Notes: generated from the sequence alone by a model not told the origin. 64,000 bases of DNA from Occultella kanbiaonis (GCF_009708215.1 NZ_CP046175.1:1612001-1676000), one strand, 5' to 3'. Positions 34,498-44,575 are shown, counted from the stretch's first letter. Numbers and translations are program-made.

Positions 34498-34643
34498 TAC
34501 GCACTCTGTACGCACTCCGGGTGCAAGTATCAGCGCAGGTCAGTATGCGTACCGGGGAACGTCGAGATTTGCTGCTCCCGACACTGCCTCACGCGCCGCC
34601 GGTAGGCTCCGAATCCGACCCCGTACGCACCCAATACGCACCC
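34498..34643. repeat. Iterated TACGCAC sites (two pairs, 11-bp spacing)
   Basis: TACGCACTC occurs at 34498-34506 and 34509-34517, and TACGCACCC at 34624-34632 and 34635-34643. Within each pair the spacing is 11 bases, one helical turn, and an inverted relative (TATGCGTA, near 34544) lies between the pairs. This is the pattern of tyrosine-integrase arm sites or initiator iterons. No integrase gene is in the window. Confidence 0.55.
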
Positions 34644-34828
34644 ACCGCGTTCTTCATAGCCCGGCGAGCCGCGAGAAGATCACGCGTGGAACAACCCTCG
34701 CCCGAGGGGCTCCCGGCAGTTCGCTGGACTCGTTGTACTGAGGTGCGGCCGTCACCCAGGGAGCGGAAGCCCCATCGCACGGAGGTGGGTGCGCCTGAGG
34801 TGCCCGTGCACGCCTCGTCCTATGCAGT

Positions 34829-37800
34829 TCAGTCGTCCATGTCGAAGCGAAGGCTCATGGAACGCCCGACCACTCGGTACCTCTGCAGGCCCCCTGGAGC
34901 GAACGGATTGGGCAGCGGGTAGATGCGGGCTTGCGTGGCTTCGCCGCCGTTGGCGACGAAAACTATCATGTACTCCTCTTCAGGGGAGAGATCCTGGGCC
35001 TTCCTGACTTCTGACTCTCCGAGCTGGATGAGTGCGTCGTCGCCCAGGCTGGCTTTCACCTCGAGGAGGAGCGTTCGATCTGGAGTCTCGACGCGGTAGT
35101 CGTATCCAAGGCTGTCGTTCCCTACACCGTCCAGGTAGACGGACTGGCGATACCCGGACACCCAGGTGTCTGTTGGCGCGAGTCCGAACTGCTTCTCGAT
35201 CCAAAGCCCGACGATCGTTTCGCCGATTAGGCCGATGAGCTTTGTCTTCTCCTCTGGCGGGCCAGACGCCTGAAATGAGGTTGGGCGTGGGCTGGTGGTC
35301 CGTGGAACGGGTGTGTCTGTCGGAGTCAGTGCGAGAGTCACCGGCACTGGGGCAGTGCTGATCACTTCGTCGACGACGGAGGAACGAACCTGCTCGAAAA
35401 GACGGACCATCTGGTCGTGCTCGGCCGTGAAAGTCTCGTGCTTGTAGGTGACTGATGTCTTGGCTTGGCGTTCGTCGGCTTCGCGATTCTTGATGCGTTC
35501 CCTGGCTCCCTGGAGGTCGGAGCCGCTGATATCGAGTTCGGAGGCAGTGGAAGACAGAGGCATGGTTGCTGGCCATCTGTCGCTGTTTCGCAGCCAACCA
35601 ATAACGTCGGAAGGTTCAAGCGGACCGAAATCGAGTCGGCCAGTAGCGGTGATGGCCTCAACGATCTCGGGCGTATCGATGGTCCGGGGTGCGGGCGCCA
35701 CACCGACTTTATAGGTCCACGCTTCGATGAGCGCAGGTAGCCGTCCCAGGACCGCGCGCAGGCTCCGCTGAGCGTCGGCTCGGGCATCGTCGACACTCGG
35801 GAACTCGCGCTGTTCCGGCGGCGGCGCAGGTGCGTGGGCATCGAGCCAAGCAGTCACATGCCGGGCCATGAGGTCAGGATCTAGCGCCCAGCGTTCGGCG
35901 GCCCAAGCGGTGTCTGGGGCGATAGTCGAGATGTCCTTACTCAGTTGGACGTAGTTGGAGAGGTCACCGCCTTGCTTGACAGTGCCGGCGAAGCGGTCGC
36001 GGAGTTGATCGCGCAACCTGGCGCCGTTCTCCTGGAGGAAGGCTCGGTACTGGTGGTTCTGGCCCTCTGTGTTCTCCAGTTCAGCGAGTTGAACTGAGCG
36101 AAGGTGCCGGTTGACTGTGGGGAGGTCCGCGCCAAACTGCGTGAGGATGCTGCCGCGATCGGTCTCCAGGCTCAGCTGCATCACTCGGTCGGCCTGAGTT
36201 TCGCCACCAGCGAGTCGATCGGCCAGCCACCTTCGTACTGAGTCCTCCTCGACGAAGGAACCGTCGGCCTCGTGGAGTTCGTACCCAATGGCGGGCTCAA
36301 GGCACATGAGGACGAACACGGTCGCACTGGTGTCGACGCCTGCACGCGGCTGGTGGACGACAGCGCGGACCTCGCTCGGATCGATCCGAAGTGCTCGGGC
36401 GACATCGTCAGCGGGATCGTCGTTAATGCCAGTTGTGCGCAGGGTGGTGATGGCTACGCGGAGTGTGTCGCCGAGGCTCGGTGCGCTGATGAGCTGAGCG
36501 ATGCTGTCGGCAGCAGTGTCGAGAACCAGCCATTCGTCGTCGTTCGCCACGCCGCCGACAACGATCACGTCGTTCTCTTCGTCCGGGATCAGCAGTGAAG
36601 TGGGGCTGGCCGTCGGAACGCTATGGTCGTCGATCGTCACGGTGACGTGGTGGCCGATGGTCAGTTGAGCGCGTTCGAGGCGGTCGATTGCTGCGGCGAC
36701 GGCAGTAGGTGGGAGCGGCGGGAAGTTCCGGTACTTGAGTTCCATCGCGGCGACGACAAGGGTTGTGAGCCAACGTCTGCGCTCTGAGATGAGTGCCTGC
36801 CGCTGAGTAGTCAGCGCGACCTGGACGCCGTCCACAAGGACGCTCATCCGGATATCGGAGATGCTCCGAACGTGTGCCTCCTCCTGGTGTAGATGTTCGA
36901 GAACTCTCTTGCCAAGCCTGAAGTCCTTGATAGGTAGGATCAGCAGTGGCGAAGCTTCGAGCAGCCGTTGTTGTCGTACGTCGTCGATGTCGACGACATA
37001 GACCGGGGCGGAGTTCCGCGAACGGGTGCTCCTGACTGTAAGTGCGCCGGCGGATTGAACAACGACTGTGTCGGGCAACTCAACCACGGCTTGGGAGTCG
37101 ACCAGGTCGCTCCACGCGGTCTCGACGGCACGGCGAACCGAGTGTGCGGTGCGAGCGGCAAGGCCTCCCTCGCGGACGAGCCCCGCGAGGTGCTCAAGTC
37201 GCTGCGCCGCAGTTGCTGGGTCGTCCCACACACGTACTCCGAGACGTCGAATCCGCCGAAGGAAGAGGTCGGTGTCGACCACGCGGAACCGCGCTGGCTG
37301 AGATGGAAGGAAGTCCACGGTGTCAGCCTCAGCGAGCCACCATGACTCGCTCGGCCTGGAGCGCGTGACCGTAGAACGATCGCCTGGTGTTGCTTGCGGA
37401 ACCCAGGCTGAGCTCGACAAGAACGCCGCCAGCGGCGTCGGCCATGCCGCGCCCTTTTTGTCGGTCTGCCGAGTGAAGCGCACCTCGAGTGACTCATTGG
37501 GCCACCTCCCCAGTCCGAGGACGACTAACTCGCTGTAGGTGCGTTGCGTCTCGTCATCGAGGCGCTCGAAGTCGGCCTGCCCGGGAAGCACGACCCAACT
37601 TGCTTGCGGTACGTAGGGCGTTGTTGCCTGCGATGGCGAGTGTCCGGGCCATTGCTCAGCGAGGGCACGCCAGGCCCCCTGCGTGAAGCCGGCGAGGGGG
37701 AGGTCACCGTCGATCCAGGCGTACTGGGGATTTGCAAGGTGTTCACCCTTCTGGTGGCGCGGACGAGAACCTTCGACTGGCCAGAGACCGTGCCTGACGC

Positions 37801-40138
37801 CAAGGGACTCGAGGAAGACCCGAAGTTGTTCATGCTGTTCGGCTGCGAGGTCAGGGAGCGCAATGCTGGGCCCTGGCACGAGGAAGCCGGTCATCTCGGT
37901 GAGCTCAGAGGATCGTTCTCCGACTGTCGAGACAAGCCGCCGGAGTGCTGCATCCAACAGGGAATCAGGCCCGTCCCACCCTTCGTCGAAACGAGCGGCG
38001 GTTGCTCTGACCCATCCGTTGCGAACGGGGACGAAGATTGCTAGCGACTCAAGGGCCTCGTCTTTGATCTCGCGTGTCGCTCGTTTGTTGAGTTCAAACG
38101 CGAAGTGGAGGCACTCACGGAGTTCCGCGTCGTGGATGATCGCGTCCGCCGAGAGTTCCTTCATCGTGGTTGCGACGGCGCCGAGGATGGTCTCGGTCCT
38201 GTACTCACTGACAAGTCCTTGACGGGCCAGCCAATCTCGGCCCGCCCTCAAAGGTGCGTTTCTGCCTTCTCGGCGGTCAGGTACTTCGTAGGAGGCAAAG
38301 ACGAGGCGCGACCGAAGGGACACCGGTAGAGGGTGACTGCCGATGCTGTCGTCGGTCTGCCGTGGCGGGAAGTAGACCTGCGCAACGCCAGGAGCTCTCC
38401 CCGCCCGTGCGAGTCCGCCTGTTTCATCGAGGATGAATGCCCGGCCTTGGAGGAAGGACGGCTCGATATCGAGTTCTGCGAGGTCGTCGTAGAAGCCAGC
38501 CCAACGTTCCGCTTCCACGCCGTGCCTGGCTAGGCGCTGCGCTACCGCCTCGACACAGTCGGCAAGGACGTCGGACGACGGATCGAGCGTCCATTCGTGT
38601 GCCGTGCAGAGCTGACGCAAGTGCTGGATCCGAGCCGCGGAGAGGCTTGGATCAATGAGGTCGAGGGTTTCGGTCGCTGCGACAGCATGGGGGGTGAGCT
38701 CGTGCCCGTGAAAGCCCCAGTGGTACACGGTGTCGAGACCGGCTCTGCGCGAGGTGTCGCCGAGTGCAGGGACGAACGAGAGATCCCAGAGGCTCAGGTC
38801 ATTCGCCTTGAGAGCGTTATCCAGGTGATCTGGGTCTTCCGTCCATGACGCTGCGTCGACAAGCAGATCCGGAGGGACAGGCGTGCCGTCGCGGGCCCCG
38901 GCCGCAAGGAGCGCAGCGCTGATCCTGGCTGCTGACGCAAGCAGGAGGGCATTGACGGCAACCGAATCGGAGAGTGTCCGGCGATCAGCACGCGTGGCGA
39001 ACGGTGCATTCACAAAGGCCGGCAGGGGCGCCCGGGCTTGTGCACCCATGGGGAGAAACGTGTACAGGCGCCCCGCATCCAGGCCTTCGTGCAGAGGGAA
39101 CGCGAGACTAACTCTGGCGGGCCCCTTCCACTCGAGCCAATTGCTATTCAGTTTACCTGCAGAGCAACTTTCCTCGATCGCATCTCTGAAGGTGTGCTCG
39201 GCGATGTCGTGGGATGCCACGATGAAGCGGCGATCATCACCAAGCTGAAGCTCACGAACTGTGACGTCGTACTTGGCAAGACGGTCGGCCCAAGGGACTG
39301 CAACCTGGTCGCGGATGAGGAGCGTTTCTCGGGGCTCGTCTGGGCCAATCGTCTGAAGAGAGATCGCTGACACGCGATCGAGGAAGAGGTGAAATGGCAC
39401 TTCGCTGCTCTCGATCTCGCGGATCTGGGAGCGCGCACTTTCCAGTGCCTCCGATGAGCGAAGGGGAAGTCGGATCACGGTCGAGACGGATTCCGCAGCG
39501 AACTGCTCAACCCGAGCTGGGAGCGATTCAGTCAGAGGAACCGGAACTCGCAGGTGCGAGACCTCGTCTCTCAACTCGTCGGCAAGGCCGGGTTCGTTAG
39601 GGGCAACTCGTCGAGCGATCGCATCAAAGTCAGTGGGCTTCGCGAACCGGAAACGATAGCCCGTAAGGCCAGGCATGCCTTCTGAGTTCGCGCTGTAGAC
39701 CTCTGGAACGGCGCTGAGTTCGCTGACGCTCTTGAATCCGATGCCCTTGTTGCCAATGCTGTTGTCCGGCCTCTTCGAGCTCCGGCCGGTGCCGGTCATG
39801 CGCTTGAAGTTGCCGTCGTTCAAGGGCGCGCCCCCATTGACTGCATACAGAGTGCCGTGTGGACCCTCTGCCTCATCGAGGACTACTTGCAGTTGGCCAT
39901 CGTCACGAGTGCTGTCGTGGGCATCGTGTCCGTTCTGCAGAAGCTCCAGAACCGTGCGTCCGGAGTACTCGGGCGAGATGACCCCCTCGATAAGGTCCTT
40001 CATCTCGGAGATGACAGGGTTGTCTTCTTCACGCCCTTGCAGGTACATCTTCGCCTCAGACGCGGCTCTCGCCTCGACCCGGATGCGGAACTCGTCGGCC
40101 GCGCGCACGCCTGCCAACGCTGCGCCGACTACAGCCAC
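34829..40138 (-). CDS. Sacsin-like GHKL ATPase with C-terminal DUF3883 nuclease domain
   Basis: A 1,769-residue protein starting at GTG 40138 with GGAG eight bases upstream. The N-terminal HSP90/sacsin-type ATPase shows the N-box TVLELLQNGHDAHDSTRDDG near residue 62, then AVNGGAPLNDGNFKRMTGTG and NSIGNKGIGFKSVSE (the ATP lid and glycine box) near residue 125. A very long middle region of about 1,400 residues has no recognisable domain. The last 150 residues hold a DUF3883/PD-(D/E)XK module: IGLIGETIVGLWIEKQFG, then GYDYRVETPDRTLLLEVKAS with the Asp...Glu-X-Lys triad. Proteins combining a sacsin ATPase and this nuclease are repeatedly found among phage-defence genes; here it adjoins QatABCD and a SIR2 gene. 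The likely mode is an ATP-gated nuclease. Confidence 0.85.
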   Translation of the reverse strand: MAVVGAALAGVRAADEFRIRVEARAASEAKMYLQGREEDNPVISEMKDLIEGVISPEYSGRTVLELLQNGHDAHDSTRDDGQLQVVLDEAEGPHGTLYAVNGGAPLNDGNFKRMTGTGRSSKRPDNSIGNKGIGFKSVSELSAVPEVYSANSEGMPGLTGYRFRFAKPTDFDAIARRVAPNEPGLADELRDEVSHLRVPVPLTESLPARVEQFAAESVSTVIRLPLRSSEALESARSQIREIESSEVPFHLFLDRVSAISLQTIGPDEPRETLLIRDQVAVPWADRLAKYDVTVRELQLGDDRRFIVASHDIAEHTFRDAIEESCSAGKLNSNWLEWKGPARVSLAFPLHEGLDAGRLYTFLPMGAQARAPLPAFVNAPFATRADRRTLSDSVAVNALLLASAARISAALLAAGARDGTPVPPDLLVDAASWTEDPDHLDNALKANDLSLWDLSFVPALGDTSRRAGLDTVYHWGFHGHELTPHAVAATETLDLIDPSLSAARIQHLRQLCTAHEWTLDPSSDVLADCVEAVAQRLARHGVEAERWAGFYDDLAELDIEPSFLQGRAFILDETGGLARAGRAPGVAQVYFPPRQTDDSIGSHPLPVSLRSRLVFASYEVPDRREGRNAPLRAGRDWLARQGLVSEYRTETILGAVATTMKELSADAIIHDAELRECLHFAFELNKRATREIKDEALESLAIFVPVRNGWVRATAARFDEGWDGPDSLLDAALRRLVSTVGERSSELTEMTGFLVPGPSIALPDLAAEQHEQLRVFLESLGVRHGLWPVEGSRPRHQKGEHLANPQYAWIDGDLPLAGFTQGAWRALAEQWPGHSPSQATTPYVPQASWVVLPGQADFERLDDETQRTYSELVVLGLGRWPNESLEVRFTRQTDKKGAAWPTPLAAFLSSSAWVPQATPGDRSTVTRSRPSESWWLAEADTVDFLPSQPARFRVVDTDLFLRRIRRLGVRVWDDPATAAQRLEHLAGLVREGGLAARTAHSVRRAVETAWSDLVDSQAVVELPDTVVVQSAGALTVRSTRSRNSAPVYVVDIDDVRQQRLLEASPLLILPIKDFRLGKRVLEHLHQEEAHVRSISDIRMSVLVDGVQVALTTQRQALISERRRWLTTLVVAAMELKYRNFPPLPPTAVAAAIDRLERAQLTIGHHVTVTIDDHSVPTASPTSLLIPDEENDVIVVGGVANDDEWLVLDTAADSIAQLISAPSLGDTLRVAITTLRTTGINDDPADDVARALRIDPSEVRAVVHQPRAGVDTSATVFVLMCLEPAIGYELHEADGSFVEEDSVRRWLADRLAGGETQADRVMQLSLETDRGSILTQFGADLPTVNRHLRSVQLAELENTEGQNHQYRAFLQENGARLRDQLRDRFAGTVKQGGDLSNYVQLSKDISTIAPDTAWAAERWALDPDLMARHVTAWLDAHAPAPPPEQREFPSVDDARADAQRSLRAVLGRLPALIEAWTYKVGVAPAPRTIDTPEIVEAITATGRLDFGPLEPSDVIGWLRNSDRWPATMPLSSTASELDISGSDLQGARERIKNREADERQAKTSVTYKHETFTAEHDQMVRLFEQVRSSVVDEVISTAPVPVTLALTPTDTPVPRTTSPRPTSFQASGPPEEKTKLIGLIGETIVGLWIEKQFGLAPTDTWVSGYRQSVYLDGVGNDSLGYDYRVETPDRTLLLEVKASLGDDALIQLGESEVRKAQDLSPEEEYMIVFVANGGEATQARIYPLPNPFAPGGLQRYRVVGRSMSLRFDMDD

Positions 40139-40663
40139 TTCGCGTCTCCAACGCTTCTTTGCAGGTTACGTGTCGCGCAACGTCTGCCACGCGCGTCGTA
40201 GGCCGTAGCCGGTGCAATCCATGTCACAGCCCCGAACTTAGCCGGAGAACCCGCCGACCACTACTCGCGGATCGGGGTCAGACACGGTGACCAAGCCGTC
40301 ATACACAGTGCGGACCGCCGGCCCGATTTCGCACGCCTTCGCGGATGAACGGGGCCGCCTCGCCGAGCGCGGCTCGCACCTCTCCCGCGAGCTCCATGAT
40401 ATCGCCGCCCCGAATCCGTGTCGACCCACTCGAGCAGGTCCTCGGGCTTCGCGTGCGAGCAGCGCCAGTCAAGGTGAGGTGGCTGGTAACTAGTCGGTCT
40501 TGAAACTGAAGGTACGGGACCGGCGATGTCGGCGACCGCACCGGTGTAGGGCAGGTGGTAGCGCACTCGCTTTGGGCGCGGGGGTCGTGGGTGAACATCT
40601 CATTGGCATTCTCCTACGGAACCAGTCGCTCTCGCGCTAGCGTGCCAATAGTGGCGAGGCAAC
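40139..40663. other. Intergenic region before qatA
   Basis: This region lies between two divergently transcribed defence genes. It contains their promoters and the doubtful short ORF described separately. No clear -35/-10 pair was recognised. Confidence 0.4.
40299..40598 (-). pseudogene. Possible frame-disrupted small ORF
   Basis: On the minus strand one frame from about 40560 reads RYHLPYTGAVADIAGPV and WRCSHAKPEDLLEWVDTD, and then a different frame reads GGDIMELAGEVRAALGEAA to a stop at 40299. The switch would occur at the C/G run near 40405-40415. Both halves look more like protein than their alternatives, but no ribosome site and no family support the gene. Confidence 0.25.
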
Positions 40664-42451
40664 GTGCCCGTCGACCCCATCGCAACGATGTGGGTGAGAC
40701 TTAGGGATGAGGGACTCGACGTGTCGGGGGTTGTGTCGAACATCAAGTTGTGGGACGACAACCCCACGGTGATCGACATGCTGGGGTTCGAGCCCGTTGT
40801 GGACACCGTGGTCGCGGCGGTCTGCTCCCCGACGCTCGACCCGGTGACCGTCGCGCTCCAGTCGTCCTGGGGCGGAGGGAAATCGACCGCGCTCAAGCTC
40901 ATCGAGGCCAAGCTCGGAGCGATCCCCGGCGTGGTCGTCGTGACGTGCGACCCCTGGGAGTACGACGACCTGCCGAAGTCAGAGATCCGGAACCTCGTCA
41001 TCAGCCAAGTCCTCGAGGAGCTCAGCACCGACCAGAGCTTTAAGGACCGGGCTACGGGACTGCTCAAGCGGATCGGCTGGGCGAAAGTCGGTGCGACGAT
41101 CGCGAACATGGCACTCGCCCGCGAGGTCGACGTCGACAAGCTCGTCGATGTCTTCACCCCAGGCTCTGCGCAACCGACGTCGATGGCTGGCTTCCGAAGC
41201 CAGTTCGCCGACCTCGTCGCCGAAACTCCCGACCTCGAGAAGGTCGTGGTGCTGATAGATGACCTCGACCGGTGCAGCCCGGACTCCGTCGTCGCGATCC
41301 TCGAGGCCGTGAAGGTGTTCCTTGCCGTCCCGAAGATGGCCTTCGTCGTCGCTGCCGAAGAAGCTCTCATCCGATTCGCGATCGAGCGGAGCGCGAACTC
41401 GGGTGCACGCAGTACATACTCCGATCGGTACCTGGAAAAGATCGTCCAGATCCCCGTGCGGCTCCCGACGTTATCTCGCGACGATGCAGAGACTTACATC
41501 GCTCTGCTGCTCGCCTCGCATCGCGACCCGGACGTAGGGACGGAACTCGTCGCGCACGTCGCGGGACGGCGCGTGGACGCGAGGAAGCCGTACCTCGGCG
41601 CGCCGTTTCCCCCGGGCGCCGACCCCCACCAGGACGACCTTCTTCTGGCTGCGCAGGTCGCGGCTGGGCTCAGCCACGACAAGTGGAGCAGCCCTCGCGC
41701 GATCAAGCGGTTCCTCAACGCCTGGGGTGTGCGCGTGTCGATAGCGCAGGCTCGTGGAGCCGAGCTCGACCTCGACGTGATGCTGAAGTTGTACATCCTC
41801 GAGGACCGCTTCCCCAAGTCTTTCGAAGCGCTCGTGTCGCAGATCCCTGAGGAGCGGGGGGCGTTCATCGACCAGTGGGAGAAGTGGGCGAACAGCGATG
41901 GCGAGGGCGGCTCGGGCAAGCCTGAACAGGTTGACGACAGCACGCGTGAGTGGGCTGCCTCGGCGCCGAGCCTCAGTGTCGTGTCCGGGAAGATTGACAC
42001 CTACCTGACCGTCGCTGCGACATTCACGTCGTTCAGCGCCGCCGAGGGCCTGTCCAGCGAGATCCTCGCGCTCCTGGACGACCTCATCTCGGAGAGCGAT
42101 CCGATCCGCCGCCAGGCGGTCACCGACATCCTGGAGTTCGACGTGTCGATCCGAGAGGCGGCAGTGACGCGCCTGCTCGAACGCTCCGGTGCTGTGTCCA
42201 CCGCCCTTGCAATCGAGTCGGCGAAAGACCTCGCGAAGAGTGACCCGAGCCTTCCCGCGGTCTTCCACGACGCCGTCCGTGTGCACGCCCTCCCGTACAT
42301 CGAGCCCGAGTCCGTCCCGGACATCGTCGATGCAGGCGGCGACGCGTTGGTGACGCTAGAGGCACTGCGGGACCGCGCGGGCGTCCCCCCCGTGCTGAAG
42401 TCGGTCGTCGAGGACGAGATCGCGTCGCTGCGAAATCAGCAAGGGCGCTGA
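40664..42451 (+). CDS. qatA: QatA: KAP-family P-loop NTPase
   Basis: GTG at 40664 has GAGG five bases before it. The 595-residue protein is a KAP NTPase: Walker A LQSSWGGGKSTALKL near residue 66, the KAP insertion VVVTCDPWEYDD, Walker B VVVLIDDLDRCSPDSVVAIL near residue 196, and the sensor stretch KMAFVVAAEEALIRFA. The C-terminal third is helical (LSSEILALLDDLISESDP). In the QatABCD anti-phage system the KAP ATPase is the first gene and is needed for defence. Here it is followed, with a one-base overlap, by genes matching the rest of that system in the same order, which makes the assignment strong. Unlike many KAP proteins there is no membrane-helix insertion. Confidence 0.92.
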   Translation: MPVDPIATMWVRLRDEGLDVSGVVSNIKLWDDNPTVIDMLGFEPVVDTVVAAVCSPTLDPVTVALQSSWGGGKSTALKLIEAKLGAIPGVVVVTCDPWEYDDLPKSEIRNLVISQVLEELSTDQSFKDRATGLLKRIGWAKVGATIANMALAREVDVDKLVDVFTPGSAQPTSMAGFRSQFADLVAETPDLEKVVVLIDDLDRCSPDSVVAILEAVKVFLAVPKMAFVVAAEEALIRFAIERSANSGARSTYSDRYLEKIVQIPVRLPTLSRDDAETYIALLLASHRDPDVGTELVAHVAGRRVDARKPYLGAPFPPGADPHQDDLLLAAQVAAGLSHDKWSSPRAIKRFLNAWGVRVSIAQARGAELDLDVMLKLYILEDRFPKSFEALVSQIPEERGAFIDQWEKWANSDGEGGSGKPEQVDDSTREWAASAPSLSVVSGKIDTYLTVAATFTSFSAAEGLSSEILALLDDLISESDPIRRQAVTDILEFDVSIREAAVTRLLERSGAVSTALAIESAKDLAKSDPSLPAVFHDAVRVHALPYIEPESVPDIVDAGGDALVTLEALRDRAGVPPVLKSVVEDEIASLRNQQGR

Positions 42452-43308
42452 TGGGAACCCAGCTGTCATACGGTGGCAGCAGCAGCGCGCCCTGGGACGC
42501 GGCGGCAGCCGACGCGGCAGCGATCGACGACGGCTCAGCGGATAGCGTCGGCACCGAGGCATCACCGGCGGCCCCGTCCGCGAAGCCGAACGCTCCTGAG
42601 GATGCTGCACTCGAATCGCTCGTCGGGCACATCATTCAGGCGTTGGATGCGCACGAACGTCGCCCGATCCCCGGCGCACCCAGCCGGCACACCCCGACGA
42701 GCGCTCGTCCGTCCCGGTTCACGCCGGGCGGCTCGAGCGTGCGGAGCGGTACCGGGAAGTTCGTCAGCACCCCCAGGTCGAATCGGAGCGCCACGCAGTC
42801 GATCGCCCGCGGTGCCGCGGCGGTCTCCGCAGGCTCCGCACTCGCGCGACGCGACGCCGCCGCTCTGCGTGACCTCGGACTAAACCTCGACGAGCTTGTG
42901 ACATTGAGCGCGCGCGAGCAGAACCAGCGAATCCTCGACGAGTTGCTCGGAGCCCCCGGACACCCCGACGACGAAGCGCTGCGACGAGCAGCACTCGCCA
43001 CACTGAAGGAAGTGGCGAAGAACCCCGAGCTCACGCAGGACGAGCAGATCGACCACCTCCTCGGTTCCTACGTCTACGAGCAAGCGCTAGTCGAACTGAC
43101 GTCGAGCAAGCATCGCAACTTCAGCAAGGAGGCGTTGCGCACGCTCGACAAGAGCCTCAAGCCGTACATCTTCCGCCGGGCCCGGCACCGCGCCGCAGCG
43201 GGCAACAGGTACCTGTCGCCCGCGCTCTTCATTGAGAAGGCGACGTCGCTGAGCGCGGTCGTGCTCAAGGCGATCCGCAGCCACGAGGCCGGGAGTAGTA
43301 ATGGATAG
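42451..43308 (+). CDS. qatB: QatB: accessory protein of the QatABCD system
   Basis: The start overlaps the qatA stop (TGATG). Of 285 residues, the first 140 are low-complexity Ala/Ser/Pro/Arg with a short helix (ALESLVGHIIQALDAHE), and the second half is helical and charged (LNLDELVTLSAREQNQRILD, LLGSYVYEQALVELTSSK, NRYLSPALFIEKATSLSA). There is no enzymatic motif. QatB proteins are defined mainly by their place in the locus and are poorly conserved, so the call depends on context. The gene ends eight bases inside qatC. Confidence 0.8.
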   Translation: MGTQLSYGGSSSAPWDAAAADAAAIDDGSADSVGTEASPAAPSAKPNAPEDAALESLVGHIIQALDAHERRPIPGAPSRHTPTSARPSRFTPGGSSVRSGTGKFVSTPRSNRSATQSIARGAAAVSAGSALARRDAAALRDLGLNLDELVTLSAREQNQRILDELLGAPGHPDDEALRRAALATLKEVAKNPELTQDEQIDHLLGSYVYEQALVELTSSKHRNFSKEALRTLDKSLKPYIFRRARHRAAAGNRYLSPALFIEKATSLSAVVLKAIRSHEAGSSNG

Positions 43309-44575
43309 AGTCGTGGAAGTCCTTGCGGACGACGACGTGCCGATTCGCACGGATGCGCGAGTTCTGCTGTGGCCCACGAGCATCGACGAGCACTCGGACA
43401 CCGTGGTGACTGATATCGACTGGACTCTTTCGTCGTTCGGCGACGTGCACCCCGTGGCGCGAGACCTCGCTCGCATCGCCGGCGCCGCATACCTGACCGA
43501 CCGAACCGTCCCGCGCTCGACCACATTCTTCTCACGCCGGCTCCACCTGGTCGTCCACGTCGACCAGCCCGACGTCTTCCTGTCGCCAGCGGGCCAGCGC
43601 CTTGTCGACTTGCTCGCCTGGATCACCGGCGACGCCTGGACTATCACCCCGGTGCCGAACACCTCGACAGCCACACCAGTTCGCGCGGACGTCGTCCCGC
43701 GCGCCGCGGTCCAGCTGACGTCGGGCGGGCTCGACAGCCTCTGCGCGGCGCTTATTGGCCTGCCGTCACATGCCGAACGGCTGCACCTCGGGCACCGCGA
43801 CCAGACCCGAGCAGTCGCGAAGTCGCAGTCGGACATGGCGGCGGCGCTGCAGAGAGTGGAGCCCTCGTTCGCGTGGTCGAGGGTCAAGTTCGCTCCTCGC
43901 AAGAGCGAAGAGAGCTCGACGCGAACTAGGTCATGGCTGTTCATGGCACTCGCCGTCGCAGCTGCGACGGGCTCCAACGCCGGAGAAGTCATCGTCCCGG
44001 AGAACGGGTTCACCAGCCTGAACCCGCCGTTGGTGCCCAGCCGTGGTGGAGCGTTGTCCACCAAGTCGACGCACCCGTGGACGTTCACCCAGGGCAACCT
44101 ATTGATGGACGAACTCGGCGTCGGGGTTCGCCTGATGAACCCGCACGCCCTGGATACCAAGGGTCAGATGCTTGCACGGGCTGCGGCGACTGGAATTCCC
44201 GGATTCGATGACATGGTCAGGAACTCGACCTCCTGCGGAAAGATGGACGGGGGAAGGTACAAGGGCGGCAACCCGAACCTGAACTGCGGTCTGTGCATCG
44301 CCTGCCTTGTGCGACGCGGCGCGTTCTTCGGTGCCGATCGACTCGACCCAACCGAGTACGTGATCGACCGATTGGCACGCAATGCTCGTGCCGAACTCCT
44401 AGAGCGTCGCCGGTCCGACGTCTGGGCGATTGAGGCGTGGGCGACCCGCGAGACCACAGTCGAGGACCTGATGGCGTCCGCTCCGTGGCCCCGGGGGACC
44501 GACTACGAGACCATGGTGGACATGGTGCGCCGAGGCCGGACCGAACTGCTCGGAGCGTTGAGCATTGCCCTGTAA
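43301..44575 (+). CDS. qatC: QatC: QueC-like protein of the QatABCD system
   Basis: A 424-residue protein with a QueC-like PP-loop. The N-terminal half (about 1-140) is specific to this group; the nucleotide-binding motif QLTSGGLDSLCAAL is near residue 143, and a zinc-binding Cys cluster NSTSCGKMDGG, then NCGLCIACLVRRGA, is near residues 306-335. QueC normally makes 7-cyano-7-deazaguanine from 7-carboxy-7-deazaguanine. In QatABCD the QueC-like protein is part of the defence complex and may modify a protein or nucleotide; the substrate here is unknown. No other queuosine gene is nearby, so a role in tRNA modification is unlikely. The start overlaps qatB by eight bases. Confidence 0.92.
   Translation: MDRVVEVLADDDVPIRTDARVLLWPTSIDEHSDTVVTDIDWTLSSFGDVHPVARDLARIAGAAYLTDRTVPRSTTFFSRRLHLVVHVDQPDVFLSPAGQRLVDLLAWITGDAWTITPVPNTSTATPVRADVVPRAAVQLTSGGLDSLCAALIGLPSHAERLHLGHRDQTRAVAKSQSDMAAALQRVEPSFAWSRVKFAPRKSEESSTRTRSWLFMALAVAAATGSNAGEVIVPENGFTSLNPPLVPSRGGALSTKSTHPWTFTQGNLLMDELGVGVRLMNPHALDTKGQMLARAAATGIPGFDDMVRNSTSCGKMDGGRYKGGNPNLNCGLCIACLVRRGAFFGADRLDPTEYVIDRLARNARAELLERRRSDVWAIEAWATRETTVEDLMASAPWPRGTDYETMVDMVRRGRTELLGALSIAL

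Larger units (their letters stand above)
34052..34828. other. Non-coding region between pilus operon and defence island
   Basis: About 780 bases without a supportable gene. They hold a near-perfect palindrome, alternative hairpins and paired TACGCAC repeats, listed separately. The composition and repeats suggest a recombination or replication control region, probably one end of the conjugative element. Confidence 0.5.
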
